Shown here one piece after another: positions 17,644-26,832 of a DNA stretch of 64,000 bases. This DNA is from Haloferax mediterranei ATCC 33500. GTDB taxonomy: Archaea; Halobacteriota; Halobacteria; Halobacteriales; Haloferacaceae. Where the stretch lies: NCBI RefSeq assembly GCF_000306765.2, contig NC_017941.2:1178001-1242000 (forward strand). Direction: 5' to 3'. Numbering within the stretch: position 1 is the first letter of the stretch; the number at the start of each line of letters is the position of its first letter. The notes beneath the pieces are model-generated. The model saw only the letters and a list, made by a program, of their open reading frames with translations. It ran no database searches and was not told the origin of the DNA. Made by a program: the position numbers and the translations under genes.

Positions 17644-18878
17644 TCACTCGCCGCCGCCTTTGGGTCGCGTGCCGACCCGTCGACCCGACCGAGGAGCCAC
17701 TGTGTCATCCCGAGCGATAAGACACCGAGAACGGCGACGACGCCGAAGGCGACACGGACACCTGAAACGTCGATAAGCGCACCGAACGCGGGCGGGGCAA
17801 CGGCCCCACCGAGCGAGATACCGACGGTGACGACGGCGAAGCTTTTCCCGAGGTCACTCCGCGCCGAGAGTCGGTCAGCCAGCGTCGAGCGCGCCGGTCG
17901 AGAGACGCTGATAGTCCCGCTGAAGGGGAGTACTAAGACGAGGAGTGCAAGCGGGAGCGACCCGCTGGCGAGAAGGGCAGCCAATCCAACAAGCGCCGCG
18001 TACCCGCCGAGTGCGACGTTCCCGGGACCGATACGGTCGGTGAGCGTTCCACCGAGAAGAATCATTCCTGCACCCGTGACGAGCATCCCCGAGACGAGGA
18101 GATTCGCCGTACTCGGAAGCAGGCCATATCCGTCAGCAAGCAGTTGCGGCGAGTAAGTCCGGATACACCACGCGGCCGCCGAGGTGAGAAACGAAAGAAG
18201 GGCGAGTCCCATCAATCCAGACGACGCGAGGAGGTCCGTCGCACCCTGTCGAACAGCCGAAATCGACGGGCGAGAGTCCGGTCGGTCCTCCGCCGCCGGT
18301 TTACGGATTGATTCGGGGAAGCCACGCGCGAGCGGCAGCGCGACGAGCGAAAATCCCGCACCGAGGACGGCGAGGACAACGATAGACCACCGCCAACCGA
18401 ATCCGAGCGCATCGACACCGGCGGCGATTGCGTAGGGAACGGCGAAGCCGAGCGACCCGCCGAGCGCGTGCAGCGAGTACGCGCGGCCACGACTCGCTTC
18501 CGAGGTGGCTGTTGCGAGAAGCGGATACTGCGCTGGGTGGTGGCCCGCGATGCCGACGCCGAGAAGCGCCTGTGAGACGAGGAGCCACTGATACGTGGGT
18601 GCGACGGCGGTCGCGACGATTCCGACGGTACCGACGACGAGCGAGAGTGCGAGGACGAGTGTCCGACTTCGCGAATCGGAGAGGTAGCCGAAGGGGAGTT
18701 GCAGGAGCGTCACGACGGCCCCCTGAACACCGATAGCGAGGCCGACGGCGGCGATGCTCACACCGAACTCCGAGGCGACCGTGCCGATGACCGGCGCGAG
18801 CGCGACCAGATAGGCGTGGTTGACGACGTGTGACCCGGAAACGAGGCCGACGACCCGATACTCCTGTGTCTCCGTCAC
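17640..18878 (-). CDS. Major facilitator superfamily transporter
   Basis: A 412-aa protein with 12 hydrophobic helices and the MFS loop LPFGYLSDSRSRTLVLALS. The first helix starts VVGLVSGSHVVNHAYLVALAPV, resembling fosmidomycin-resistance/sugar-efflux-type carriers. The start is placed at GTG 18878 (TETQEYRVVG). The longer frame to 19211 overlaps the DUF58 gene and adds low-quality sequence. Confidence 0.85.
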   Translation of the reverse strand: MTETQEYRVVGLVSGSHVVNHAYLVALAPVIGTVASEFGVSIAAVGLAIGVQGAVVTLLQLPFGYLSDSRSRTLVLALSLVVGTVGIVATAVAPTYQWLLVSQALLGVGIAGHHPAQYPLLATATSEASRGRAYSLHALGGSLGFAVPYAIAAGVDALGFGWRWSIVVLAVLGAGFSLVALPLARGFPESIRKPAAEDRPDSRPSISAVRQGATDLLASSGLMGLALLSFLTSAAAWCIRTYSPQLLADGYGLLPSTANLLVSGMLVTGAGMILLGGTLTDRIGPGNVALGGYAALVGLAALLASGSLPLALLVLVLPFSGTISVSRPARSTLADRLSARSDLGKSFAVVTVGISLGGAVAPPAFGALIDVSGVRVAFGVVAVLGVLSLGMTQWLLGRVDGSARDPKAAASD

Positions 18879-18963
18879 GGGCGTGTAATCAAGCGCAGCG
18901 GTGAAAAACGCGCCGTCCGCGGCAGGCCTGTCTTCCGGTGGTAGATGTGGGCCGAGTCCCCTT

Positions 18964-19848
18964 TCAGTCCCGGTGGTCGCCGCCGAGTCGCGCACCCAGC
19001 CATAGGCCGGCGAACGTGTCGAAGAAGTCACCGCCGGTATCGACCAGTTCTCGCTCGATTCCCAGCGCTTGACACCGCTCTTCGACATCGTCGAGGTGCG
19101 CCTGAAGCCTGTCGCTGTATCTCCGTGCGGCCGTCCCGCCGAAGTAGGTCCGCCGGATTGCGTCCGATTCGGGGTCCTCGAAGATTGCATCACCAGTCGC
19201 TTCTGGGCCAATCTCTTCGGGTGTGAGTACCTGCGCGACGACCACGTCGTTACGGGCGAGCGCGGTGAGTCCGGCGGCGACGTCGTCGGGGTCGAAAAGG
19301 AGGTCGCTGACGACGAGAATGAGCGACCGCGAGCGGATGGTCTCAGCGTACTCCTCCAGCGCCGCCGTAATGTCCCCGTCGCCCGTCGGTGTCGTCTCGT
19401 TGAGGTGGTTGACCAGACGAAGCACTTCGCCGCGACTCGACGCGTCGGTGTCGATGCGGTCGGGCACGTCGCCGATGAGCGAGAACTGGAAGTCGTTGTT
19501 GTCTTCGGCGGTGAGATGACAGAAGCCGAGTCCCAGTTTCGCGCCGTACTCGAATTTATTCAGGTCGCTCTCGCCGAAGTCCATGGAGGCCGTCGCATCG
19601 AGGAGGACGTGAACCGTCAGATTGCGCTCGGCCTCGAATCGCTTGATGAACAGCTCTTCCGTCCGTGCGTACGCCTTCCAGTCGATGAGTCGCGGGTCGT
19701 CGCCGGGGGCGTATCGTCGGTGGTCGCTGAAGGTCAACCCCTCGCCGACGTCCGGCGACCGCTGGTCGCCTTGCAAAGGCGCGTTCGAGACGCGCTTGAG
19801 TGAGGTGTCGAAGCGGTCGAGTTCGGCGAGGAAACCGGGGTCTATCAT
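18964..19848 (-). CDS. DUF58 (vWA-like) protein
   Basis: A 294-aa protein beginning MIDPGFLAELDRFDTSLKRV. GLTFSDHRRYAPGDDPRLIDWKAYART is the DUF58 core, and LLDATASMDFG is a degenerate MIDAS metal site. DUF58 proteins are encoded with MoxR AAA+ ATPases as their presumed substrates or adaptors. Its ATG overlaps the MoxR TGA (ATGA). It is the distal gene of the operon that starts at 26627. Confidence 0.9.
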   Translation of the reverse strand: MIDPGFLAELDRFDTSLKRVSNAPLQGDQRSPDVGEGLTFSDHRRYAPGDDPRLIDWKAYARTEELFIKRFEAERNLTVHVLLDATASMDFGESDLNKFEYGAKLGLGFCHLTAEDNNDFQFSLIGDVPDRIDTDASSRGEVLRLVNHLNETTPTGDGDITAALEEYAETIRSRSLILVVSDLLFDPDDVAAGLTALARNDVVVAQVLTPEEIGPEATGDAIFEDPESDAIRRTYFGGTAARRYSDRLQAHLDDVEERCQALGIERELVDTGGDFFDTFAGLWLGARLGGDHRD

Positions 19849-20894
19849 TCCAGGAGTCGTTCGACCACGTCGTCGGGTGTCAGCCCTTCGCGCTCCGCCC
19901 GGAAATCGAGGATGATGCGGTGGCGAATCACGGGTGCGGCCATCTCGGCCACGTCCTCCCACGACACGTGACTCCGGCCGTGGATGAACGCCCGCGCCTT
20001 CGCCGCGAGGACGAGCGACATACTCGCGCGGGGACTCGCACCGAACTCGATTGCGTCGTCTTCGCGGGTCTGGCGGACGAGTTCGATGGTTCGGTCCCGG
20101 ATATCGTCGGCGATGGGGACTCGCTGGACGAGTCGCTGCGCCGCGAGCAGGTGCGTTCGAGGAAGGACGCGCTCGATTTCGGGAACCGACCCGCCTTCGG
20201 CGTACTGTTTGACGATGGTTCGCTCCTCGTCGAGTTCCGGGTAATCCACGAGTATCTTCATCAGGAAGCGGTCGGTCTGCGCTTCCGGAAGCGGGTACGT
20301 CCCACCCTGGTCGATGGGGTTCTGGGTCGCGAGGACGAAAAACGGTTTGGGAAGCGAGTAGGTCTCTCCGGCCGCCGTAACCTGCTTTTCCTGCATCGCT
20401 TCGAGGAGCGCGGCCTGCGTCTTCGGCGTCGCACGGTTTATCTCGTCGGCGAGGACCACGTTGGCGAAGATGGGACCGCGTTCGAAGACGAACTCGCGTC
20501 CCTCCGACGACTCGCGGATGATTTCGGTCCCGGTGATGTCCGAGGGCATCAGGTCTGGCGTGTTCTGGACGCGCGAGAACTGCAGGTCGGTCGCCTCCGT
20601 GAGGGCGCGGACGAGTGTCGTCTTCCCGAGACCGGGGTTCGATTCGAGAAGGGCGTTGCCATCACAGAGCACGCAGACGAGGAGGCGCTCGATGACGTCT
20701 TGCTGCCCGATGATGCGCTTTCCGACCTCGTCTTTCACGGCTGCGACGCTCGATTGGAGGTCTTCGATGCTCAGATCGGAAAGGTTGGTTTTGGGTGGCG
20801 ATTCGGCCCCGCCAGTAGCGGGTGAATCGGCCCCGTTGGGGCTAGCTACTTGGTTGACGTCGTCTGAAAGGTTCCAGTCTTGGTCGTCACTCAT
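19845..20894 (-). CDS. MoxR-family AAA+ ATPase
   Basis: A 349-aa ATPase. It has Walker A SNPGLGKTTL, Walker B VVLADEINRATPKTQAALLEAMQE, sensor 1 FVLATQNPIDQGGTYPLPEAQ and the arginine finger region. MoxR proteins are chaperone-like ATPases that mature vWA or metal-binding protein complexes; the vWA partners are encoded next to it. ATG 20894 overlaps the preceding gene by 8 bp (GTG 20906 is an alternative). It has an acidic Ser/Pro-rich N-terminal extension of about 50 residues. Confidence 0.93.
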   Translation of the reverse strand: MSDDQDWNLSDDVNQVASPNGADSPATGGAESPPKTNLSDLSIEDLQSSVAAVKDEVGKRIIGQQDVIERLLVCVLCDGNALLESNPGLGKTTLVRALTEATDLQFSRVQNTPDLMPSDITGTEIIRESSEGREFVFERGPIFANVVLADEINRATPKTQAALLEAMQEKQVTAAGETYSLPKPFFVLATQNPIDQGGTYPLPEAQTDRFLMKILVDYPELDEERTIVKQYAEGGSVPEIERVLPRTHLLAAQRLVQRVPIADDIRDRTIELVRQTREDDAIEFGASPRASMSLVLAAKARAFIHGRSHVSWEDVAEMAAPVIRHRIILDFRAEREGLTPDDVVERLLE

Positions 20895-21843
20895 CGTCTT
20901 TTTCACGTATCTGCAGGGTGTAGTCGCGAATCAGTTCAGCTTCTTCGAGGGTGTCGTCGTCGAGATAGCCGGCGCGCTGGCTCTCAACCGCAGTGTCGCC
21001 AGTGTATCCCGTGGAGTCGTAGGCGGCGGCAGACGACCCCGGTCCGTCGCCGCTGCCACCGGTTCCGGCGAGTGTCGCATTCACTTCCTCGGACCCCGCG
21101 GAGACGTTCTCGGAGTTGCCGAGGATTGCACTCCCGTTCTGGAGTTCCGTGGGTCGGTCGGACCCATCGAGATTCCCGCCGGAGACGGCCTGGTCGCCAC
21201 CCAAACCGTCGAGGTGGAGGTCGGTGATGGCGACTTGGATGCTTCCCGCCGAGAGAAGCAGAGCAACGACGAGCGCACCGACGATACGGCGCGTCGGAAG
21301 CAACTCTACCGACGACGTATCGCGCAGTCGGTCGAGTACGTCCTCGTAGAGCGCGAGCGTCATCCGGGAGGGTTCGGTCTTCGACTCGCCGGTCAACCAC
21401 CCGTTTTCCGTCGACTCGTCGCCGTGGTCACCGTCACTTCCGAGTACATCGCGGGCGGTCCGCAGTGCCTCTGCAACGGACGGATTGACCGCCTCGAACT
21501 GCTCGACGGGCGAGTCGCGCAGACGGATAACGTACTCCGCGACGGCGACGAGAATGCCAAGGGCGAGCGCGATTGGAACGGCAACGTGGACCACCACTGA
21601 CGAGTCGACGCCGGGGAGCGAACTGAGCGACACCGACGACTGAATCGGCAATTCGAAGAGTCGCAACACGAGGTTCGAAAGGAGCGTCGCGACCGCGGCG
21701 TCGACGACGCTCGGAACGAGTGCGGCCTTCTTCGCCTCTCGGCGGACTTCGCGGATTGCCGCGGCCATCTCGTCACGAGGGTCTGGTTCCGCCGCTGACG
21801 AAGGGCTATTCGAGGTCTCGGATGGAGGTGTATCAGACGCCAT
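20887..21843 (-). CDS. Membrane protein of the MoxR/DUF58 operon
   Basis: A 318-aa protein. It has an acidic Ser/Pro-rich N-terminus, helices at about residues 45-62 and 88-108, a cytoplasmic-looking middle, a third helix at about 185-205 (RRIVGALVVALLLSAGSIQVAI) and a Gly/Ser-rich C-terminal half. I do not recognise a named domain beyond its usual position in haloarchaeal MoxR clusters. It overlaps both neighbours, so expression is coupled. Confidence 0.75.
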   Translation of the reverse strand: MASDTPPSETSNSPSSAAEPDPRDEMAAAIREVRREAKKAALVPSVVDAAVATLLSNLVLRLFELPIQSSVSLSSLPGVDSSVVVHVAVPIALALGILVAVAEYVIRLRDSPVEQFEAVNPSVAEALRTARDVLGSDGDHGDESTENGWLTGESKTEPSRMTLALYEDVLDRLRDTSSVELLPTRRIVGALVVALLLSAGSIQVAITDLHLDGLGGDQAVSGGNLDGSDRPTELQNGSAILGNSENVSAGSEEVNATLAGTGGSGDGPGSSAAAYDSTGYTGDTAVESQRAGYLDDDTLEEAELIRDYTLQIREKDDE

Positions 21844-22432
21844 TGCACGCGGGGGGTTTGTCGCCTTCTATCGCCGAACACGCCTCTTCGAGGTCGTTTT
21901 CGAGGTCGTCGACCTGTTCTTCGAGCGACGCAACCTCGTCTCTGAGGTCGTCGATTTGCGTTTCCAGTTCGGCGTTGGTCTCGTTGAGTTCTTCGTTCTT
22001 CGTTTCGAGGTTTCTCCGTTGCTCTTCGAGTTTGTCGATACTGTTGGTGAGTTCGTCGATTTTGTCGCGGGCGTCGCTGAGTTGCGACTTAGTATCATCG
22101 AGGTCCTCGCGGGTCGTATGCAGCTCTTTCTGCGTCGATTCCAGTTGTGACTCGGTATCTTCGAGGTCCGACGACACCTGCGAAACGTCTCCTTTCGTCT
22201 GTTTGAGACTGTTGTTCAGTTCGCGCAGTTTCGCCCGCGTCTCCGATAGATTCTGCTGTGTTTTTGAGAGGTCTGACTGGAGCGCCTTGTTTTGCTCGCG
22301 CAACTGCTCGTTTTGCTGGTCGAGCGTGTCGACGGAGTACTGATAGAACATCGTTGCGCCGACCGTTCCTGCGGTCAGGAGGACCACGATGAGGACGAGA
22401 CTGAGGTTCAGGGACCGCCCGAGGAAGCTCAT
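21833..22432 (-). CDS. Membrane-anchored coiled-coil protein
   Basis: A 199-aa protein with one N-terminal membrane helix (LNLSLVLIVVLLTAGTVGATMFY). About 145 residues of uninterrupted heptad coiled coil follow, rich in E, L, Q and N (for example LREQNKALQSDLSKTQQNLS), and the C-terminus is short with two cysteines. It probably forms an extracytoplasmic or cytoplasmic rod within the vWA/MoxR complex. ATG 22432 overlaps the preceding stop (ATGA). Confidence 0.8.
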   Translation of the reverse strand: MSFLGRSLNLSLVLIVVLLTAGTVGATMFYQYSVDTLDQQNEQLREQNKALQSDLSKTQQNLSETRAKLRELNNSLKQTKGDVSQVSSDLEDTESQLESTQKELHTTREDLDDTKSQLSDARDKIDELTNSIDKLEEQRRNLETKNEELNETNAELETQIDDLRDEVASLEEQVDDLENDLEEACSAIEGDKPPACNGV

Positions 22433-24831
22433 ATCAGACCACCTTCACTTTGGGTTTTACCCCGATACACTTGAACTCGCCGGACGAGCACCTCCGCGAG
22501 ATACAGGAGGAACGCGGCGAGGACGAAGGCGATGGCCCACTCGTCCCGGACGGGTTTCACGCCGGCTGCATTGTCGCGGGCGGACCTTGCTATTTCGGTG
22601 GCATCGCCGGGACCGTACAGTTTGCCGCCGCTGTCGGTGACGGCGGATTTGAGTGCAGCGGACTGACCAAACCCGCTGTGTTCGGCCGGGTAGTTCACCG
22701 CGAACGAGGTGTCGAGCACGTCGCGGTAGCCCTGTTCTCGGGGGACGACGGTCGCCTCGTAGACGCCGGACTGCACCGTCGAGAAGGTGAGGTTGCCCGT
22801 CTCTTTCGGGCGGTTGTCTCCGCGGTAGACGACAGTCGCGGGCGACCCGATGCGGGTGTCTTGGACCTCCGTGACACCGGTTGCTTTTCGCTCGGGGTCG
22901 CCGATGACGAAGTTCGTCGACTTCGTGAGCAACAGCGAATCCGGACTGCTGAGGAGTCCATCGAGCGACCCATCGTTGCCGTAGGTCGTGATGGTCGCAA
23001 CGCGGCCGAGTCCGTAACGCCACGAGGCGACCGCGGGCGTGCCGTCGTCGGCCGCGACGAGGAAGTTCGCACCGCTTCTGACGGACACGTCGTTGACGCT
23101 TCCGGGATTCGCGGTCAACTCCACACCGGCGGTGACGAAGTCGTTCCGGTCGACGACGGTCAGGCCGTCGCCAGCGTACTGGCGGTTCGACCCACCGAAG
23201 AGGATGCGGAGTCGCTTGGTCTCGTCGGCGCGGAGGTAGTTCCCGCCCGAGGCCCGGGCGATTGCGCGAAGCGTCTTTCCGTTCGGATTCGGTCCGGTGC
23301 CGATGGTGATGACGCGGATGCCTTCGCGGCCGAGTTGGTCCGCAACCGTCGCCGCATCTTCGAAGCGGTCGTGTCCGTCGCTGATGAGGATAATCGTCCC
23401 GCGTCGGTCACCGAGCTGCTGTGCGGCACCGTTGAGTCCGACGGCGATGTCGGTCGCGCCGCCAGATTGGAGACGGCGGATGAGGCCGACGGTCGACTTG
23501 CGGTTCGGGCCGAGCGGTCGAAGCGGCGACACCTCGTAGGCGCGGTAGTTGAACCCGACGATGCCGACTTTGTTGTCGTCGCCGAGTTGGTCGAGCGCAT
23601 CGAGCGCGACCGACTTCTGGACCCGCATGCCCTTTTCCGCGCTCCCGGACACGTCGATTGCGAAGACGAGGTTCGTGCGTTTCGAAGTCCCCTCGCCGGT
23701 CGTGACGGGAAGCATCGAAGCGAGACTCGACCCGTCGTAGCCACCGTTTTCGAACGAGTTCTCCCCGCCGACGACGAGCAGGCCGCCGCCGTCGATGGTG
23801 AACCGCTGGAGGGCGTCGACGTTCCCAACGTCGTCGGCGTGCATGTCCTGAAGGACGACAGCGTGGTACGACGAGAGGTCCGATGGGACCGACTTTGCGG
23901 TCTCGACGTCGTACAACTTCGAGAGGTAGTCGCGGAACGGGAAGGACCCTTTCGAAACGTAGAGCACCTTCGGCGGTTCGACGACGCGAACCGTCTTTCG
24001 GAACACGTCGTTGTCGCTGAAGCGGTCGTCGCCGGCGATGTGGGCGGTGATTCGGTGGGTTCCAGTGTTGTCAAACGTCTGTGAAAACTCGACGCGACCC
24101 GGCGAGTCGACGGTCTCGCGGGCAACCTCGTTGCCATCGACTTCGACGACGACTTCGAGGCTCGCCGTCTCGTCGGGCGAGACGCCATCGACCCGTGCGA
24201 GGAAGGTGTTCTCGACGCCGACGCTGGTCTTCGACGGGCCGCGTATCGAGACGTAGTGTTCGGCTTCTTTCGGCGACGGTGAGACGGCGCTCACGGTCGC
24301 GTTCAGGTCGCGGGCGAGCGTGGTCGCAGAGGCGAGACTTCGACCCGACGTAACTCGCCCGTCGGAGACGAGGACGACGGTCCCGTCCGGTCTGAGGTTG
24401 GCGGCAACCGCGTCGCCGAGCGGTGATTCGTCGCCCTGTGCGACGGTCGACATCGTGACGGGAACGCCCTCTGCTTCGATTTCTTCTGCGAGGTCGGACG
24501 CCACGTTCTTCGAGACGGCCATGCTCTCCGATTTGTCGACGAGCATCGTCACCTGCGGGTCGCCGTCGGTCTGTCTGGTCATGACGGTGTACGGTCCCGC
24601 CGCCGCGACGACTAACAGGAACGCGACGAGCAGCCGCGACGCGAATAGGAGGCGGCGCGACCGATTTCCGGCGGTTCCGGACGCACCTCGGTAGATAAGC
24701 GCCCACACGAGGAGGGCCGCAACCGGAAGCGCGATGAGGAATATCGGCCGCTCCAAACCGACCGTTCGACCGGCGATTTCGACTGTCCATGCGAGGGGTG
24801 TCGGAGTCAAGGGAGTGAGTCCAGGCAGCAT
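22429..24831 (-). CDS. Large vWA-domain membrane protein
   Basis: An 800-aa protein. Two N-terminal helices are followed by MLVDKSESMA (a first degenerate MIDAS), a glutamine-amidotransferase-like segment (VGGENSFENGGYDG), and a bona fide von Willebrand A domain (VFAIDVSGSAEKG, then GGATDIAVGL and ILISDGHDRFED). A C-terminal helix near the end anchors it again. It is the archaeal counterpart of Bat proteins that partner MoxR. ATGA overlaps at both ends link it to its neighbours. Confidence 0.88.
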   Translation of the reverse strand: MLPGLTPLTPTPLAWTVEIAGRTVGLERPIFLIALPVAALLVWALIYRGASGTAGNRSRRLLFASRLLVAFLLVVAAAGPYTVMTRQTDGDPQVTMLVDKSESMAVSKNVASDLAEEIEAEGVPVTMSTVAQGDESPLGDAVAANLRPDGTVVLVSDGRVTSGRSLASATTLARDLNATVSAVSPSPKEAEHYVSIRGPSKTSVGVENTFLARVDGVSPDETASLEVVVEVDGNEVARETVDSPGRVEFSQTFDNTGTHRITAHIAGDDRFSDNDVFRKTVRVVEPPKVLYVSKGSFPFRDYLSKLYDVETAKSVPSDLSSYHAVVLQDMHADDVGNVDALQRFTIDGGGLLVVGGENSFENGGYDGSSLASMLPVTTGEGTSKRTNLVFAIDVSGSAEKGMRVQKSVALDALDQLGDDNKVGIVGFNYRAYEVSPLRPLGPNRKSTVGLIRRLQSGGATDIAVGLNGAAQQLGDRRGTIILISDGHDRFEDAATVADQLGREGIRVITIGTGPNPNGKTLRAIARASGGNYLRADETKRLRILFGGSNRQYAGDGLTVVDRNDFVTAGVELTANPGSVNDVSVRSGANFLVAADDGTPAVASWRYGLGRVATITTYGNDGSLDGLLSSPDSLLLTKSTNFVIGDPERKATGVTEVQDTRIGSPATVVYRGDNRPKETGNLTFSTVQSGVYEATVVPREQGYRDVLDTSFAVNYPAEHSGFGQSAALKSAVTDSGGKLYGPGDATEIARSARDNAAGVKPVRDEWAIAFVLAAFLLYLAEVLVRRVQVYRGKTQSEGGLI

Positions 24832-26627
24832 CAGAGGTCACCTCGTCGGCGCAGATAGGCGAGTTCGACGAGCGTCACCGCGAGCGCGACGAGCGCCGCC
24901 CACTCGGTCAACGGGTTCGGAACGATTTGCTCTTCGACCCGCGTTGTGGACGTACCGGGTGAGGAGTCCGATTCCAGCGACTCCGCGGCTACGTCGGATT
25001 CCGACTCGCTGAGAAGCGAGGCGGCGAACCGCTCGTCGCCGACGCGGTAGACTCCGGCATCGGAGAGTTGCACCTCGGGACCGGTGGTTTCGCCCGCTGG
25101 CGTCGCGACAGTCTGGTTTGTGCCCGCCGAGAGTGACCCGCCAGTCGCCCGGTTCAGTTCAGGGAGCGTCGAGCGACCGGCGAGGTAAAAGACGGTGCGC
25201 TTCCAGAACACCGGATACTGGTAGTTGTACTTGAACGCCGACTTCGCTTCGAGGAAGCCGTAGTAGACGACCCGGCCCGGGCCGCGTTTGTCGGTGGCGA
25301 CGAGCGGCGTTTCATTGGTCGTGCTCACGAGCGACTCGCCCGACCGGAGGGTGCCGGCAACGTACTGATTCGGTGGCGGGAACGTGATGCCGCGGGTGAG
25401 TTCGTGGTCTTCGACGGTTCCAATCGTCGGATTCGTCTTGATTTGCTGCGGGGAGACCAGTAAGAGGTCACCGTACTTCGGCGTCGTGTCTTGGGCCTGA
25501 ATCGCCACGCCGCCGCCGCGCTCGATGGTTTTGCGGCCAGCCTCGACGTTGCCCGAGAGCAAGCGGTCGGGGGTGACGTTGCTGTAGATAATCACGTCGT
25601 ACTTCTTCGAGACGGTCGTCGGCGGGTTATCGACCGTCAGCGACACTTCCGGGATGACGGAGAGCGCGGTCGTCAGGAACTGATTTTCGTCGTTCGTGAG
25701 GACGAGGACGTCGACCGAGGCGTCCTCCGGAGCGGCGACGTACAGTGTGTTATCAGTAGGGAAGTCGTCACCCTGCGAGAGGCTGATTCGACCTCCACCC
25801 GTCGGGACCGGCAGTGTCGCCGTCGCCACGTCACCCGCGTCCAATTGGACCTGCCGAGTGACGCCACCGAGTTCGAGTGACCGCGTCGCGGGCGCGTCGC
25901 CGTAGTTCTTCACAGTCACCGTGACGTTCGACCCGGAGAACCGTCGGTCGATGATGCCGACGTTGCCCTGTCCGCCGCCGTTGAACTGCCGAAGTTCGAC
26001 GACGAGCCCTCTCGCGCGGGACTCTCTGACCGCGTCGGCCCATGGGGAGTCGTCGGCGAAGTCGCTGAGAACGACGATTCGAGCGTCCTTCCCGGCAATA
26101 GAGGCGGCCGTCGTGATTGCGGACCGAAGGTCGCCCGGCGCAGAAGTCACGCGCAACCCGTCGAGGGCCGAGCGAGCGTCGGTGTCGCTTCCGCGACGGA
26201 GGACGACATCGGCAGTCGAACCAGCCGAGACCACGGACGTTGTTCCAGTCACCTCCTCACGTGCGGTGGCGAGCGCTTGGTCGAACCGAGTTGCGCCGCC
26301 GTCTTGAACTGCCATACTCGCGCTCGTGTCCACGACGATAACGGTCTCGGATACCGTTTCGGACTCGGGGACGAGCATGTACGGCGTCGCGAGCGAACCG
26401 ACGAGCGCGACGAGTGCGAGAAGTTGAATGAGGAGAAGGAGACTTCGAAGCAGACGGTCGAAAATCGGGTTCGATGCATTCCGCCCTGTGGCCTCCGCGA
26501 GGAACTGGAACGTCGGAAGCGTCCGCCGGACCGGCTCCGGTCGCAATAAATAGAGGACGACGAGAGGCACCGCGCCCAGCAAGGCGAGAAGCCCGAGGGG
26601 GAACAAGAAGAACTCGTCGAGGACCAT
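24831..26627 (-). CDS. BatA-like vWA membrane protein
   Basis: A 598-aa protein starting FFLFPLGLLALLGAVPLVVLYLLRPEPV, the Aerotolerance/BatA N-terminal signature. VIVVDTSASMAVQDGG gives an intact MIDAS DxSxS. The middle is beta-rich, with a helix at the very C-terminus (AALVALAVTLVELAYLRRR). It is the promoter-proximal gene of the five- to six-gene operon ending at 18964. ATG 26627 is used because the 41-residue extension upstream is not BatA-like. Confidence 0.88.
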   Translation of the reverse strand: MVLDEFFLFPLGLLALLGAVPLVVLYLLRPEPVRRTLPTFQFLAEATGRNASNPIFDRLLRSLLLLIQLLALVALVGSLATPYMLVPESETVSETVIVVDTSASMAVQDGGATRFDQALATAREEVTGTTSVVSAGSTADVVLRRGSDTDARSALDGLRVTSAPGDLRSAITTAASIAGKDARIVVLSDFADDSPWADAVRESRARGLVVELRQFNGGGQGNVGIIDRRFSGSNVTVTVKNYGDAPATRSLELGGVTRQVQLDAGDVATATLPVPTGGGRISLSQGDDFPTDNTLYVAAPEDASVDVLVLTNDENQFLTTALSVIPEVSLTVDNPPTTVSKKYDVIIYSNVTPDRLLSGNVEAGRKTIERGGGVAIQAQDTTPKYGDLLLVSPQQIKTNPTIGTVEDHELTRGITFPPPNQYVAGTLRSGESLVSTTNETPLVATDKRGPGRVVYYGFLEAKSAFKYNYQYPVFWKRTVFYLAGRSTLPELNRATGGSLSAGTNQTVATPAGETTGPEVQLSDAGVYRVGDERFAASLLSESESDVAAESLESDSSPGTSTTRVEEQIVPNPLTEWAALVALAVTLVELAYLRRRGDL

Positions 26628-26832
26628 GCGCGGTTCGTAGCGCGCATCCAGTATGGGTGTTTCCCTATACACTGACACTTCCTCATTCACAGACGTATCT
26701 ACCCACAAGAACACTCGGAGCAGTATTACTAATAAGCATAGTAGTGTCAAAAATAACTACGTCAATGCATAGCATGCGTTAACTGCATAATACGATACTA
26801 TTTTATGCTCCAAGGTTATTCATCGAGATACG
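26628..26832. promoter_or_regulatory. AT-rich divergent promoter between batA-like and nhaC-like genes
   Basis: A 205-bp intergenic stretch, strikingly AT-rich compared with flanking genes. It contains overlapping small palindromes (GCATGC, GTTAAC and ATGCA...TGCAT between about 26765 and 26788) and TATTTTATG at about 26798-26806, which is 27-35 nt before ATG 26833. The palindromes may be an operator; no regulator is evident. Confidence 0.5.

Noticed and set aside
22450..24084. 544-aa open frame antisense to the vWA gene
   Set aside because: High G+C makes long antisense frames common. The sense strand has clear domain motifs; this one has none.
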